A DNA stretch of 64,000 nucleotides. Origin: Candidatus Enterococcus myersii (lineage in GTDB: Bacteria; Bacillota; Bacilli; Lactobacillales; Enterococcaceae). Below are positions 31,887-40,473 of this stretch, piece after piece. The position numbers and the translations under genes are program-made. The stretch is taken from assembly GCF_017316025.1 (NCBI RefSeq), contig NZ_JAFLVT010000006.1, forward strand, positions 158,351 through 222,350. Direction: 5' to 3'. Each line of letters begins with the position of its first letter. Within the stretch, counting starts at the first letter, position 1. The notes under the pieces were generated by a model. The model was not told where the DNA came from. It searched no databases and saw only the letters and a program-made list of their open reading frames with translations.

Positions 31887-33419
31887 ATGAAGAAATTGGG
31901 AATTGGTTTAGTAAGTATGGTTGTACTAGGAATGCTGGCTGCTTGTGGGACAAATGCCAAAAGTGCAGAAGAGACAGTTGAAACTAAAAAAGATAAATTG
32001 GAAATCGTTACAACTTTTTATCCAATCTATGATTTTACGAAAAATATTGTAGGCGATGAGGCCAACGTCAAATTGATGATTCCGGCGGGTTCTGAACCAC
32101 ATGACTATGAACCGTCCGCCAAAGATATGGCGGCAATTCATGATGCAGATGTATTCGTCTATCACAATGAAAATATGGAAACTTGGGTACCTAAAGCGAA
32201 AAAAAGTTTTGCCAAAGATAAGCCAAATGTGATAGAAGGTACCAAAAACATGATTCTTTTGCCTGGTGGTGAAGAAGAACACGATCACGATCATGCAAAA
32301 GAAGGACACCATCATGAATTAGATCCTCATACTTGGGTTTCACCTCATCGGGCGATGAAGGAAGTAACGAGTATTAAAGAGCAACTGGCTAAACTTTATC
32401 CGCAAAAAGCCAAAGTTTTTGAAACGAATGCGGAAAAATATTTAGCAAAATTAACCCAGTTGGATCAAGAATACAGCGACAGTTTAAAAGACGCAAAACA
32501 AAAAAGTTTTGTCACACAACATGCGGCGTTTGGCTATTTAGCTTTAGATTATGGGTTGACACAAGTGCCAATTGCCGGGCTTTCCCCAGAAGAAGAACCT
32601 TCTGCGAGTCGCTTGGGTGAGTTGAAGGAGTATGTGAAAGCTAACGACATTCGCTACATTTATTTTGAAGAAAATGCCAGCGATAAAATTGCCAAAACAC
32701 TGGCAAATGAAGCAAATGTTAAGCTAGCAGTGCTAAATCCATTGGAAAGCTTGACCAAAGAGAAAATCGCTGCTGGTGAAGATTACATTTCCGTGATGAA
32801 AGAGAATTTGCAAGCGTTGGAAAAAACGACGAATGTTGCCGGTAAAGACGTGAAACCAGAAGAATCTCACAAGGCGGAAGTGAAAACTGTTGCCAATGGT
32901 TATTTTGCCGACAGCGCAGTCAAGGAGCGTAAATTAAGTGACTACACCGGTAAGTGGCAGTCCGTTTATCCATTGCTACAAGCAGGCGGGCTAGATCAAG
33001 TCTTTGATTACAAAGCAAAATTAAATCAAGATATGACTGCCACAGAATACAAAAAATATTACGATACCGGCTACAAAACCGATGTAGAAAAAATTGACAT
33101 TACCGATAATACGATCGATTTTGTGGTAGACGGAAAACATCACAAGTATGAATATGTGGCCAAAGGATATAAGATTTTAAATTATGAAAAAGGTAATCGG
33201 GGTGTGCGCTTTTTATTTGAAGCAAAAGGCGCTGCTGGTCGTTTTAAATATGTGCAATTTAGCGATCACAATATTGCACCTGAAAAAGCAGTCCATTATC
33301 ATATTTTCTTTGGTGGAAAAAGCCAAGCCAGTTTATTTGAAGAAATGCACAACTGGCCGACGTATTACCCAGATAATCTCACTTCCCATGCCATTGCCCA
33401 AGAGATGATGGCCCATTAA
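31887..33419 (+). CDS. adcA: Zinc-binding lipoprotein AdcA (ZnuA-ZinT fusion)
   Basis: The extracellular zinc-capture subunit of the AdcABC importer. The 510 residues begin with a lipoprotein signal, the lipobox LAAC placing the lipidated cysteine at residue 20. The N-terminal ZnuA-type domain (about 35-310) holds the His/Asp/Glu-rich loop EEEHDHDHAKEGHHHELD before HTW; the C-terminal ZinT-like domain (about 330-510) includes DYTGKWQSVYPLL and HYHIFFGG. This two-domain form is typical of streptococci and enterococci. The ABC partners adcBC are not in the window, so the gene stands alone under a Zur box. Identification is firm. Confidence 0.95.
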   Translation: MKKLGIGLVSMVVLGMLAACGTNAKSAEETVETKKDKLEIVTTFYPIYDFTKNIVGDEANVKLMIPAGSEPHDYEPSAKDMAAIHDADVFVYHNENMETWVPKAKKSFAKDKPNVIEGTKNMILLPGGEEEHDHDHAKEGHHHELDPHTWVSPHRAMKEVTSIKEQLAKLYPQKAKVFETNAEKYLAKLTQLDQEYSDSLKDAKQKSFVTQHAAFGYLALDYGLTQVPIAGLSPEEEPSASRLGELKEYVKANDIRYIYFEENASDKIAKTLANEANVKLAVLNPLESLTKEKIAAGEDYISVMKENLQALEKTTNVAGKDVKPEESHKAEVKTVANGYFADSAVKERKLSDYTGKWQSVYPLLQAGGLDQVFDYKAKLNQDMTATEYKKYYDTGYKTDVEKIDITDNTIDFVVDGKHHKYEYVAKGYKILNYEKGNRGVRFLFEAKGAAGRFKYVQFSDHNIAPEKAVHYHIFFGGKSQASLFEEMHNWPTYYPDNLTSHAIAQEMMAH

Positions 33420-33420
33420 A

Positions 33421-33460
33421 AAAAAGCTGTGAAACCTATTTAGGTTTCGCAGCTTTTTTT
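33421..33460. terminator. Terminator between adcA and the ABC-F gene
   Basis: AAAAAGCTGTGAAACC (33421-33436) pairs with GGTTTCGCAGCTTTTT (33443-33458); A and T runs on both sides allow it to end both converging genes. Confidence 0.9.
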
Positions 33461-33493
33461 GACTGTAAGACAAGGATAAAGGCTAAGGGCGAT

Positions 33494-35116
33494 TTAAGCA
33501 AAAATCTCCGCCATCCGAGTTTTGACATCCGGGTTTTCTAAGAATTCATCGTAAGTTGTCTCAGAACGATCCACAACACCTTTATCAGAAATCGCAATGA
33601 TGCGGTTTGCTAATGTTTGGATAAACTGGTGGTCATGAGAGGCAAATAATAATGAACCCGTAAAGGCCATTAAGCCATCATTTAATGCGGTGATTGATTC
33701 CAAGTCTAAGTGGTTGGTTGGATCATCTAAAACCAAAACGTTAGATTTAGAAAGCATCAATTTAGAAAGCATGCAACGTACTTTTTCCCCACCGGATAAA
33801 ACATTGACAGGTTTTAAAACTTCATCACCAGAAAATAACATCCGGCCTAAGAAACTCCGTAAGAAAGTATTGTCGTCTTCTTCTTTTGAAGCGTATTGAC
33901 GCAACCAGTCTAAAATTGTTAAGTTGCTGGCAAATTCACTGCTGCTGTCTTTTGGCAAATAAGATTGTGTTGTAGTTACGCCCCAACGAACGCTACCTGT
34001 ATCCGGTGTGATTTCACCCATGATAACTTTGAATAACGTTGTTGTGACAATGTCATTATTAGCAACAAAAGCAACTTTGTCATCTTTGTTTAGTGTGAAG
34101 CTGATATTATCCAAGATTTTTTTGCCATCGATTGTGACGCTGACATTATCAACTTGCAATAGGTCGTTACCGATTTCTCGTTCTGGCTTGAAACCGACAA
34201 ATGGGTAGCGGCGGCTTGAGGGTTTAATATCATCCAAAGTAATTTTATCCAACATTTTTTTCCGTGAAGTCGCTTGTTTTGATTTTGAAGCGTTGGCAGA
34301 AAAACGGGCGATAAAGTCTTGCAATTCTTTGATTTGTTCTTCTTTTTTCGCATTTTGTTGCGCTTGCAATTTCGTTGCCAATTGACTTGACTCCAACCAA
34401 AAATCGTAGTTTCCGACGTAAAGTTGAATTTTACCAAAGTCTAGGTCGGCCATGTGGGTGCAGACTTTGTTTAAGAAGTGGCGGTCATGGGAAACGACAA
34501 TGACCGTATTTTCAAAGTTGATCAAAAATTCTTCTAGCCAATTGATCGACTGAATATCAAGTCCGTTGGTTGGTTCGTCTAGTAAAAGCACGTCAGGTTT
34601 ACCAAATAGTGCTTGTGCTAGTAAAACTTTAACTTTTTGACCGGCTGTTAATTCTTTCATTTGCAAGTGATGCAAATCTTCAGCGATGTTTAACCCTTGT
34701 AGTAAAACAGCTGCTTCTGGTTCGGCTTCCCAACCGTTTAATTCAGCAAATTCTCCTTCTAATTCAGCCGCTTTGATACCATCTTCATCGCTAAAATCTT
34801 CTTTCATGTAAATGGCATCTTTTTCTTTCATTACATCATATAAGCGTTTATGCCCCATAATAACTGTTTCAATCACTGTATATTCTTCAAAGTCAAAGTG
34901 ATTTTGGCGTAAAACAGCCATCCGTTCGTCTGGACCAAGGGAGACATTCCCGGTGGATGGTTGCAACTCACCAGATAAAACTTTTAAGAAAGTTGATTTG
35001 CCGGCACCATTTGCACCAATTAAGCCGTAGCAGTTCCCCGGCGTAAATTTAATATTCACATCATCAAAAAGTTTGCGGTCTGAAAAATGCAAACTTACGT
35101 CACTAACTGTAATCAT
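33494..35116 (-). CDS. ABC-F ATPase (YkpA/YbiT-like ribosome-associated factor)
   Basis: A soluble protein with two ABC domains and no membrane part, of the ABC-F class that acts on the ribosome. The first domain has Walker A GANGAGKST (about 34-42), signature LTAGQ and Walker B VLLLDEPTNGLD; the linker (about 250-300) is charged; the second has signature LSGGEK and VLVLDDPTNHLD. The second Walker A reads VANNDIVTTTLF, lacking the usual glycines and lysine, so that site may bind ATP poorly. The 540 residues best fit the YkpA/YbiT subgroup rather than antibiotic-resistance Lsa or Msr types. The minus-strand leader contains two hairpins (separate entry). Confidence 0.88.
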   Translation of the reverse strand: MITVSDVSLHFSDRKLFDDVNIKFTPGNCYGLIGANGAGKSTFLKVLSGELQPSTGNVSLGPDERMAVLRQNHFDFEEYTVIETVIMGHKRLYDVMKEKDAIYMKEDFSDEDGIKAAELEGEFAELNGWEAEPEAAVLLQGLNIAEDLHHLQMKELTAGQKVKVLLAQALFGKPDVLLLDEPTNGLDIQSINWLEEFLINFENTVIVVSHDRHFLNKVCTHMADLDFGKIQLYVGNYDFWLESSQLATKLQAQQNAKKEEQIKELQDFIARFSANASKSKQATSRKKMLDKITLDDIKPSSRRYPFVGFKPEREIGNDLLQVDNVSVTIDGKKILDNISFTLNKDDKVAFVANNDIVTTTLFKVIMGEITPDTGSVRWGVTTTQSYLPKDSSSEFASNLTILDWLRQYASKEEDDNTFLRSFLGRMLFSGDEVLKPVNVLSGGEKVRCMLSKLMLSKSNVLVLDDPTNHLDLESITALNDGLMAFTGSLLFASHDHQFIQTLANRIIAISDKGVVDRSETTYDEFLENPDVKTRMAEIFA

Positions 35117-35162
35117 AAAATAATCCTCCTAATCGATTCTACTCCCCAAAAATTGAGCGGGC

Positions 35163-35229
35163 AAAAAAAGATGCGGCCGCATAACTTTAAATTTTGGCTT
35201 CAGGTAAAGAATTACCTAAAAATTTAAAG
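35163..35229 (-). promoter_or_regulatory. Hairpin leader of the ABC-F gene, possible attenuator
   Basis: Read on the minus strand, CTTTAAATTTT/AAAATTTAAAG (35229-35219 with 35195-35185) closes a stem that also contains AGGTAA/TTACCT. It is followed by ATGCGGCCGCAT (35182-35171) and a run of T residues (35169-35163), resembling a terminator about 50 bases before the start codon. Some ABC-F genes are controlled by leader attenuation. Confidence 0.45.
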
Positions 35230-35475
35230 GGGTCGCTGATGTTTTTAATTTTCCTACTATATATGTCAGATATATATGCAATCTTATAGCATTATATAGG
35301 CGCTGATGGGAAGTTGCAACCATATCTGGACATTTCCTGTTAAATTCAAAGTTTTTATTAGGAAATAGGTGGAAAAAATGGGCTAAAAAGCAAAAAATAC
35401 AACGTAAAACTAAAAAATAGATGGCCTGTGCCTGTTTTTACTCAAAATCAATTCCCTGCAAAAAAAGCTTAACTT

Positions 35476-35504
35476 TTGACCGTTTCCAATCACAAGCGTA
35501 ACAT
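35476..35504 (+). promoter_or_regulatory. Promoter of the DUF308 gene
   Basis: TTGACC (35476-35481), a 17-bp spacer and TAACAT (35499-35504), 82 bases before the start. The 35230-35475 stretch holds no gene; it contains AT-rich motifs around GTCAGATATATATGC (35267-35281), not obviously functional. Confidence 0.55.
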
Positions 35505-35586
35505 TATTAATGTAGATAAGCGATATGGTGCCGCAATTTTTGGTGTGGCGCTACATCTGGACATTAAAAAAGGAAGGTGAATTGTA

Positions 35587-36105
35587 ATGGAAAAAAGAAG
35601 TTTTGACTGGGGTTCTTTGATCTTAGGTATTTTATTTATTATTGTGTCATTAATGTCTTTTCGTGATCCTGTTGGCAATCTCGTTGCAATTGTCATTGTC
35701 TTTGGTGTATTGGCAATTTTGAAAGGGATTTTTGAAATATTCTTGCGGAACCGGTTTAAAGATTTAACTGGTTATAAAGCAAAAATGCCCATTTTGGTTG
35801 GAGTATTAGATATTTTAATCGGAATTTTCTTGTTGTGGAATATGCAAGCCAGCATTTTGGCATTACCGTTTGTATTTGCGATTTGGTTTATCGTGGATTC
35901 GATTTTTGGTTTATTTGGTTTAGAGGCTGCCAGAAAACTGAACAACGGCTATTTCTGGTTTTCGCTAATTGTTAATATTTTGGGTGTCATCGTTGGTTTC
36001 ATGTTATTATTTAATCCGGTTTCTTCTGCTTTAACGTTAAGTTTCCTAGTTGGTTTTTACTTTATGATGTGGGGTATCACGCATATTTTGTTGGCATTTC
36101 GCTAA
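35587..36105 (+). CDS. DUF308 (HdeD-like) membrane protein
   Basis: A 172-residue membrane protein with six short hydrophobic spans arranged as repeated pairs, as in the HdeD/DUF308 family. E. coli HdeD is linked to acid resistance, but the function in Gram-positive cocci is not established. The repeat pattern begins WGSLILGILFIIVSLMSF and recurs as ILVGVLDILIGIFLLWN. AAGGAAGGTG precedes the ATG. It has its own promoter and is followed by a stem-loop that merges with the ribosome site of the ZIP gene. Confidence 0.75.
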   Translation: MEKRSFDWGSLILGILFIIVSLMSFRDPVGNLVAIVIVFGVLAILKGIFEIFLRNRFKDLTGYKAKMPILVGVLDILIGIFLLWNMQASILALPFVFAIWFIVDSIFGLFGLEAARKLNNGYFWFSLIVNILGVIVGFMLLFNPVSSALTLSFLVGFYFMMWGITHILLAFR

Positions 36106-36141
36106 GAGTAAGCAGTTTAGATGAATAGTAAAATAGTCGCT

Positions 36142-36192
36142 CTCCTGTTCTTTTTATGCTACAGTTAAATAAAAAGAACGGGAGGTTTTTTT
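36142..36192 (+). terminator. Terminator whose 3' arm is the ribosome site of the ZIP gene
   Basis: CTCCTGTTCTTTTTA (36142-36156) pairs with TAAAAAGAACGGGAG (36170-36184; one G-U). The T run (36186-36192) ends at the GTG start codon of the next gene. GGGAGG (36180-36185) is both stem and Shine-Dalgarno sequence. A -10-like TATGCT (36155-36160) lies inside, so a shorter transcript starting here would lack the 5' arm. Confidence 0.7.
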
Positions 36193-37014
36193 GTGCTGAA
36201 TTGGATTTTACAACTGCAACCCTGGCAACAAGCCTTAACGGGAACGGCCTTTACTTATTTTATGACAGCACTTGGGGCGGCGTTGGTTTTTTTCTTTAAG
36301 GAAATCAAAAAGGATGTTTTAAATTTGATGCTCGGATTTGCCTCTGGGGTAATGATTGCGGCCAGTTTTTGGTCATTACTTGATCCGGCAATTGCACGAG
36401 CAGAAGAAAACGGCTCGCAATTTCCTTGGTTAGTTGTAGCGATTGGTTTTGGGGCAGGGGGCTTATTTTTATACATAGCCGACAAGACGATTCCCCATAT
36501 GCACTTTGGGCCAGATCATGAGCAAGAAGGATTGCCAACACATTTAAAACGGACTATTTTATTGGTCTTTTCAATTACGCTTCACAATATTCCAGAAGGA
36601 TTAGCTGTAGGTGTGGCATTTGGCGCAGCGGCCAGTGCTGATAATCCAACAGCTGCAGTCTTAGCTGCCATATCCGTTGCTTTGGGAATTGGGATCCAAA
36701 ACTTTCCAGAAGGCGCAGCCGTGTCAATTCCGTTACGGCAAGAAGGACTTAGTCGGACAAAAGCATTTATTTACGGACAAGCATCAGGGATCGTCGAACC
36801 AATTGCCGGGGTCATTGGCGCAATTTTAGTTTCAAGAATGACCGCCATTTTACCTTATGCTTTAGCTTTTGCAGCTGGTGCAATGATTTATGTCGTGGTA
36901 GAAGAACTCATCCCAGAAGCACAACAAGAAAGCTCCAGCCATCGCCATTTTGCGGTGTTTGGTACCATGTTAGGCTTTATGATCATGATGATTTTAGATG
37001 TAGCACTAGGCTAA
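36193..37014 (+). CDS. ZIP-family metal transporter
   Basis: A membrane transporter that lets divalent metals (zinc, possibly iron or manganese) into the cytoplasm, of the ZupT/GufA branch. The 273 residues have eight spans; the metal-site motifs are clear: HNIPEGLAVGVAFG in TM4 and QNFPEGAAVSIPLR in TM5. A His/Glu-containing loop (HMHFGPDHEQEG) lies before TM4. The start is GTG 36193, 7 bases after GGGAGG. No Zur box is visible, and the ribosome site is locked in a terminator-like stem, so expression may depend on an internal promoter or read-through. Confidence 0.88.
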   Translation: MLNWILQLQPWQQALTGTAFTYFMTALGAALVFFFKEIKKDVLNLMLGFASGVMIAASFWSLLDPAIARAEENGSQFPWLVVAIGFGAGGLFLYIADKTIPHMHFGPDHEQEGLPTHLKRTILLVFSITLHNIPEGLAVGVAFGAAASADNPTAAVLAAISVALGIGIQNFPEGAAVSIPLRQEGLSRTKAFIYGQASGIVEPIAGVIGAILVSRMTAILPYALAFAAGAMIYVVVEELIPEAQQESSSHRHFAVFGTMLGFMIMMILDVALG

Positions 37015-37030
37015 AAATTTAATTCTTAAA

Positions 37031-37083
37031 AAAAGAGCGCCTCAAAACTAGGTTAAAGCCTAATTTTGAGGTGCTCTTTTTTT
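37031..37083 (+). terminator. Terminator after the ZIP gene
   Basis: A long stem, 37031-37052 with 37059-37080 (GAGCGCCTCAAAACTAGG against CCTAATTTTGAGGTGCTC), with flanking A and T runs. Confidence 0.9.
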
Positions 37084-37136
37084 AAAGGGAGTAATATTTT
37101 TTTTCTTGTGAAAAAATATTGCTTTGATTTATTAGT

Positions 37137-37385
37137 ACAAGCTGACTTTTCGAACTAGCTCCCTTCGGCCTTAAGCAGAAATTTCAAGAAATTTGAGAGA
37201 CAATTTATTGAAATTCCGCTTTATTGCTTGAGAGTTGACCGAGCGCGAAAAGCTTTTCTAATTGTCTAGCTTAACGAACTAGCTCCCTTCGGCCTTAAGC
37301 AGAAATTTCAAGAAATTTGAGAGACAATTTATTGAAATTCCATCTTAATGCTCAGAAGCTAAACGAGTTCGTAAAGCTTTTCTTA
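37137..37385. repeat. Stem-loop repeat cluster B (two units)
   Basis: Two units (about 37137-37259 and 37260-37385) share an 80-base core almost identically, including CTAGCTCCCTTCGGCC and the inner stem ATTTCAA/TTGAAAT. The outer stem of unit 2 is CGAACTAGCT with AGCT-ACGAGTTCG. The cluster ends AAAGCTTTTCTTA, whose last TTA is the stop codon of the minus-strand gene at 37383. It lies between converging genes. Confidence 0.85.
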
Positions 37386-37589
37386 GTAATAGCGGCGGTT
37401 GTTGCGTTTTGTAGAAGTGCCGGTTAAAAAGCGGACGATCACAATTGCAATTAATAACGGAATCCCAAAACGAAAGACCAATGCAATTAATGAACCTGCA
37501 ATCCCCAACACTAAATTCAAAATGATCCCTGCGACAAAAAGGAAACCAATAAACATCAAAATGCGCATTAACATTGAATTATTTTCCAT
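37383..37589 (-). CDS. Small membrane protein of unknown function
   Basis: No family is recognised with confidence. The 68 residues are mostly two adjacent hydrophobic stretches (about 8-30 and 32-53) followed by a basic tail (TSTKRNNRRYY), so it should sit in the membrane with a positive cytoplasmic end. The ribosome site GGAGGAG on the minus strand is excellent, which supports real translation. An extended -10 (TGCTATGAT on the minus strand, near 37700) may be its promoter. The stop codon is formed by the end of repeat cluster B. It could be a small stress-related membrane protein; function unknown. Confidence 0.65.
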   Translation of the reverse strand: MENNSMLMRILMFIGFLFVAGIILNLVLGIAGSLIALVFRFGIPLLIAIVIVRFLTGTSTKRNNRRYY

Positions 37590-37880
37590 AATAACTCCTC
37601 CATTTATTTAAAAGCTTGCGTCAGCTGCCAAAAGTGATTCTAAAACCAACTTTTCCTGTTCGTAAGTAGCTAGCGGCTCTCTTTTTTTCTATGGATTTAT
37701 CATAGCAAGGATAACGGTTGTTTTAATCGGCCAAAAGTCCGATATTTTCCTCAGACTATGTGCGGAAAATCTTAGTGCTGCGTTTACTTTAGTAAAAAGG
37801 AGTTAAATTTTTGCTTCGGCGTTTTTTTTGTTATGCTAAAGCTAAGCGAAAAAAATTACAAAAAGAAAGTAGGTTTTTTC

Positions 37881-38312
37881 ATGGAACTAAAGCTTGGCAA
37901 TGAAAACTTTCAACGGGCGGCAAGTTGTTTTATCCGCATGGAAGTCTTTGTTTTGGAACGAAATATTCCGTTAGCAGAAGAGTTTGACAATCTCGATACA
38001 CCGGAACGTGTTTATGCGGTTGTCTACGATGAAAATTTGCCAGTCGCAACTGGTCGAATTGTTATTGAAGATGAAAAAACGATTCGTCCTACGCGAATCG
38101 CTACTTTAAAAGCGTATCGCAAACAAAATTTAGGAGCCAAGATCATGAAAGCAATCGAAGCTTATGGGGTGAAAAATGGCTATATTCATTCTTTGGTGCA
38201 TGCCGAACAGACGGCGGTTGGTTTTTATCAAAAATTAGGCTACAAGATTTGTTCGGATATTTATTATGAGGATGGTGTACCTTGTCAATCATTGGAAAAA
38301 GCTTTGGTTTAA
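37881..38312 (+). CDS. GNAT-family N-acetyltransferase
   Basis: A 143-residue acetyltransferase; acceptor unknown. The start chosen is ATG 37881, since the earlier ATG at 37833 lies within the likely promoter (-10 TATGCT, 37832-37837) and the extra 16 lysine-rich residues are unlike the fold. The protein begins with a GNAT helix (FQRAASCFIRMEVFVLERNI), has an acetyl-CoA-site segment in TLKAYRKQNLGAKIMKAIEAYG (a weak form of R-x-x-G-x-G) and the C-terminal HAEQTAVGFYQKLGYK. It resembles the ElaA/YjcF-type GNAT group. It is monocistronic with a strong terminator. Confidence 0.82.
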   Translation: MELKLGNENFQRAASCFIRMEVFVLERNIPLAEEFDNLDTPERVYAVVYDENLPVATGRIVIEDEKTIRPTRIATLKAYRKQNLGAKIMKAIEAYGVKNGYIHSLVHAEQTAVGFYQKLGYKICSDIYYEDGVPCQSLEKALV

Positions 38313-38341
38313 GTTTGATTTCAATTTTTGACAAGCTGGTT

Positions 38342-38384
38342 AAAAAGTGGGAAAAGCGGTGCTATCGGCTTTTCCCACTTTTTT
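38342..38384. terminator. Terminator between GNAT and YibE/F genes
   Basis: AAAAAGTGGGAAAAGC (38342-38357) pairs with GCTTTTCCCACTTTTT (38368-38383); probably ends both converging units. Confidence 0.92.
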
Positions 38385-38401
38385 ATTTGACGCTGCTGCG
38401 G

Positions 38402-39148
38402 TTAGCGGGTAAAAAATTTTGCGCCAAAATAAGCAGTGAAAGGTAGTGTGGCCACTGTCATAATTCCAGCTAAAATACTAATCACAAGCTCTGCCACAAA
38501 AGCTTTGGCGTTAATGAGTGTTTCAAAAGAATAGTGCAAATCACTAAACCAAAAAATTAAAGCGAGGTTATTGGCGACAAAAGCAAAGAAGAGGGTATGA
38601 ATACTGGAACCTAAAATTTCTTTAACAACTTTCATGCTTGATTGAAAAAGCGCAGTGGCAGATAAAAGCTGCCCTTGATAGCGTAACTCATAAAGTGAGC
38701 TTGCCACCGCCATGCTCGCATCGATCACAGCACCAGCCATACTCATAATAATTAAAACTGCCGTGAGAGCTTGATATGAAATGGGGACAGCAAAGTTCAT
38801 CGTCGCCAGTTCGTCGATTTCTTCAGGCGTGAAACCAGCAATGGCAATGCTTTTTGTTAAGAGTGGAATCAGTAAAATCATCAACGTAAATGTTATGACC
38901 GAGCAGAAAAAAGCGAGTTTGGTCTTTGGATTAAAACCATTCGTATAAAATAAAATAATTCCCGTCAATGCTAGCAAAACGACAAGAAAAATCGGCAGAA
39001 CAGCAAAGTTGCGACTGATTAAATAAATAGCCACTAAAAATAGACATAATGTCATAAAAATGCCGGTAATTAAGTAAAAAGCGGGTTTTCCTAAAATCAA
39101 AAAACTTAAGAGACAAAGAATAAAAAAGAGAAAAAGTAAAACATTCAC
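38402..39148 (-). CDS. YibE/F-family membrane protein (second of pair)
   Basis: A 248-residue membrane protein with about seven spans, in the YibE/F family, common in lactic acid bacteria and of unknown function. The family segment here is MAGAVIDASMAVASSLYEL, followed by the second conserved region, GSSIHTLFFAFVANNLALIFW. It overlaps the upstream family member by 4 bases, so the two are translated together and probably form a heteromeric complex. A transport role is often assumed, but the sequence shows no nucleotide- or ion-binding motif. Confidence 0.8.
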   Translation of the reverse strand: MNVLLFLFFILCLLSFLILGKPAFYLITGIFMTLCLFLVAIYLISRNFAVLPIFLVVLLALTGIILFYTNGFNPKTKLAFFCSVITFTLMILLIPLLTKSIAIAGFTPEEIDELATMNFAVPISYQALTAVLIIMSMAGAVIDASMAVASSLYELRYQGQLLSATALFQSSMKVVKEILGSSIHTLFFAFVANNLALIFWFSDLHYSFETLINAKAFVAELVISILAGIMTVATLPFTAYFGAKFFTR

Positions 39149-40170
39149 GCTTTGCGCCTCCTTTCAAAAATAACACATAAAAGACTTGCGGGAATGGAAA
39201 GCAAGATGGTAAAGGCACCACAAAAAGCGCGCAATAATTCCAGGGATAAATGAAGCTGTAACGTCGCGACAAATGGCCAGCCATTTTTTAAATAAAAGAC
39301 CAGCATGGGAATTGAACCGCTCAAATATGCAAATAATAAAACATTAATCATCGAAGATGTGACATCTTGGGCAATGCGCTGTCCAGAGCGTAACAATTCT
39401 TTTTGGGTGATGGTGGGTTGTTGATAGATAAGTTCTTTTAATGACGACACCAATGTCACCACCATATCAACAGCTGCGCCAATCCCACCAACAAGTAAGC
39501 TTCCATAAAAAACACCTAAATAAGGACGCGTTAAAAATTGCATCTCCTCAAAGCGGATGCCGTTGTTCTCAAAAGCCTTTAAAGCTAGAAAACAAATCAA
39601 AAAGCCCCCCAAGACAATGCCGCAAGTTGTGATGATTAAATCACTGCGAAAAGCCTTGATGCCGTAATTGGCCAAAAAGGTAATGATAATGGAGCAGACA
39701 CCGTAAATAAACATCAAGCCTAATGTTGGTATCTGTAAAAACGAGGTATCTAATTTTAGTAAGGCAAAAAGCAATGCCAAGTTCAGTAATAGCCCTAAGA
39801 GTGCCCTCATGCCGGCTACTTCTCCTAAAATCAAAACAAAGCCCAAAAAAATCAATAAAAGACAGACAACGATCCCGTCTTGTTTTTCTGTAATTATTTC
39901 TTCTTTGTTGTGATTAAGTAAAAGCTGTTGCCCTTGTTTGAAATCAATTGTAAGGGCAGAAACGGCATTGGTATCCACTTTAATTGTGATATTTTCCTGG
40001 TGATGATTGACTAAACGGCCAGAGATCGTAAGCTGATTATCTTGTTTTTGAACATCTTTCACTTTTAAAATAGGCGCTTGATATAAAAGTCCACTATAGT
40101 GTTGCACGGCAATGCCAAGTGTAATCGCGCCAATGATCAGCAAAAGCAGTGCAATAAATTTCTTCTTCAC
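39145..40170 (-). CDS. YibE/F-family membrane protein (first of pair)
   Basis: A 341-residue protein with an N-terminal span (about 5-25), an extracytoplasmic domain of about 80 residues (SGRLVNHHQENITIKVDTN) and then about seven spans. The core repeats the family motif as GIGAAVDMVVTLVSSLKELI and SMINVLLFAYLSGSIPMLVFY, parallel to its shorter neighbour. AGGGAGT precedes the start on the minus strand. The paired, overlapping genes point to one complex; the extra outer domain may bind a ligand. The 303-base gap upstream (40171-40473) carries the promoter of the PTS gene on the other strand. Confidence 0.8.
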   Translation of the reverse strand: MKKKFIALLLLIIGAITLGIAVQHYSGLLYQAPILKVKDVQKQDNQLTISGRLVNHHQENITIKVDTNAVSALTIDFKQGQQLLLNHNKEEIITEKQDGIVVCLLLIFLGFVLILGEVAGMRALLGLLLNLALLFALLKLDTSFLQIPTLGLMFIYGVCSIIITFLANYGIKAFRSDLIITTCGIVLGGFLICFLALKAFENNGIRFEEMQFLTRPYLGVFYGSLLVGGIGAAVDMVVTLVSSLKELIYQQPTITQKELLRSGQRIAQDVTSSMINVLLFAYLSGSIPMLVFYLKNGWPFVATLQLHLSLELLRAFCGAFTILLSIPASLLCVIFERRRKA

Positions 40171-40410
40171 AAAAATTTACTCCCTTCTTTTAAGGAATAC
40201 TAAAAATATACACCTTGCAATTAGTGGTTACAAATGTCGCAATTGTCATTTGAATGAAGATACATGTTATTTTTCATGGGGTGAGTAGAAAATAGAGGTA
40301 AAGGACGAAAAAAATAGGAGCACGTATTCTTATATGCGTTATTTTTATTATTTCAACCCAATAAATCATGTTCTAGCAATCAAAATTAAAAAACACGAAC
40401 CATTTTTATC

Positions 40411-40439
40411 TTGCATAATCTGAAACCGCATACTATACT
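40411..40439 (+). promoter_or_regulatory. Promoter of the EIIA gene with embedded cre-like site
   Basis: TTGCAT (40411-40416), a 17-bp spacer and TATACT (40434-40439). Inside, TGAAACCGCATACT (40421-40434) matches 12 of 14 cre positions and would block RNA polymerase when CcpA is bound. Confidence 0.6.
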
Positions 40440-40473
40440 TGTTACAAACTTTTTAGGAAAGTAGGAAATTGAA

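Noticed and set aside
35171..35182. ATGCGGCCGCAT containing a NotI recognition sequence as a sign of cloning
   Set aside because: The flanking hairpin and T run make a natural terminator-like element a better explanation; no vector sequence is seen.
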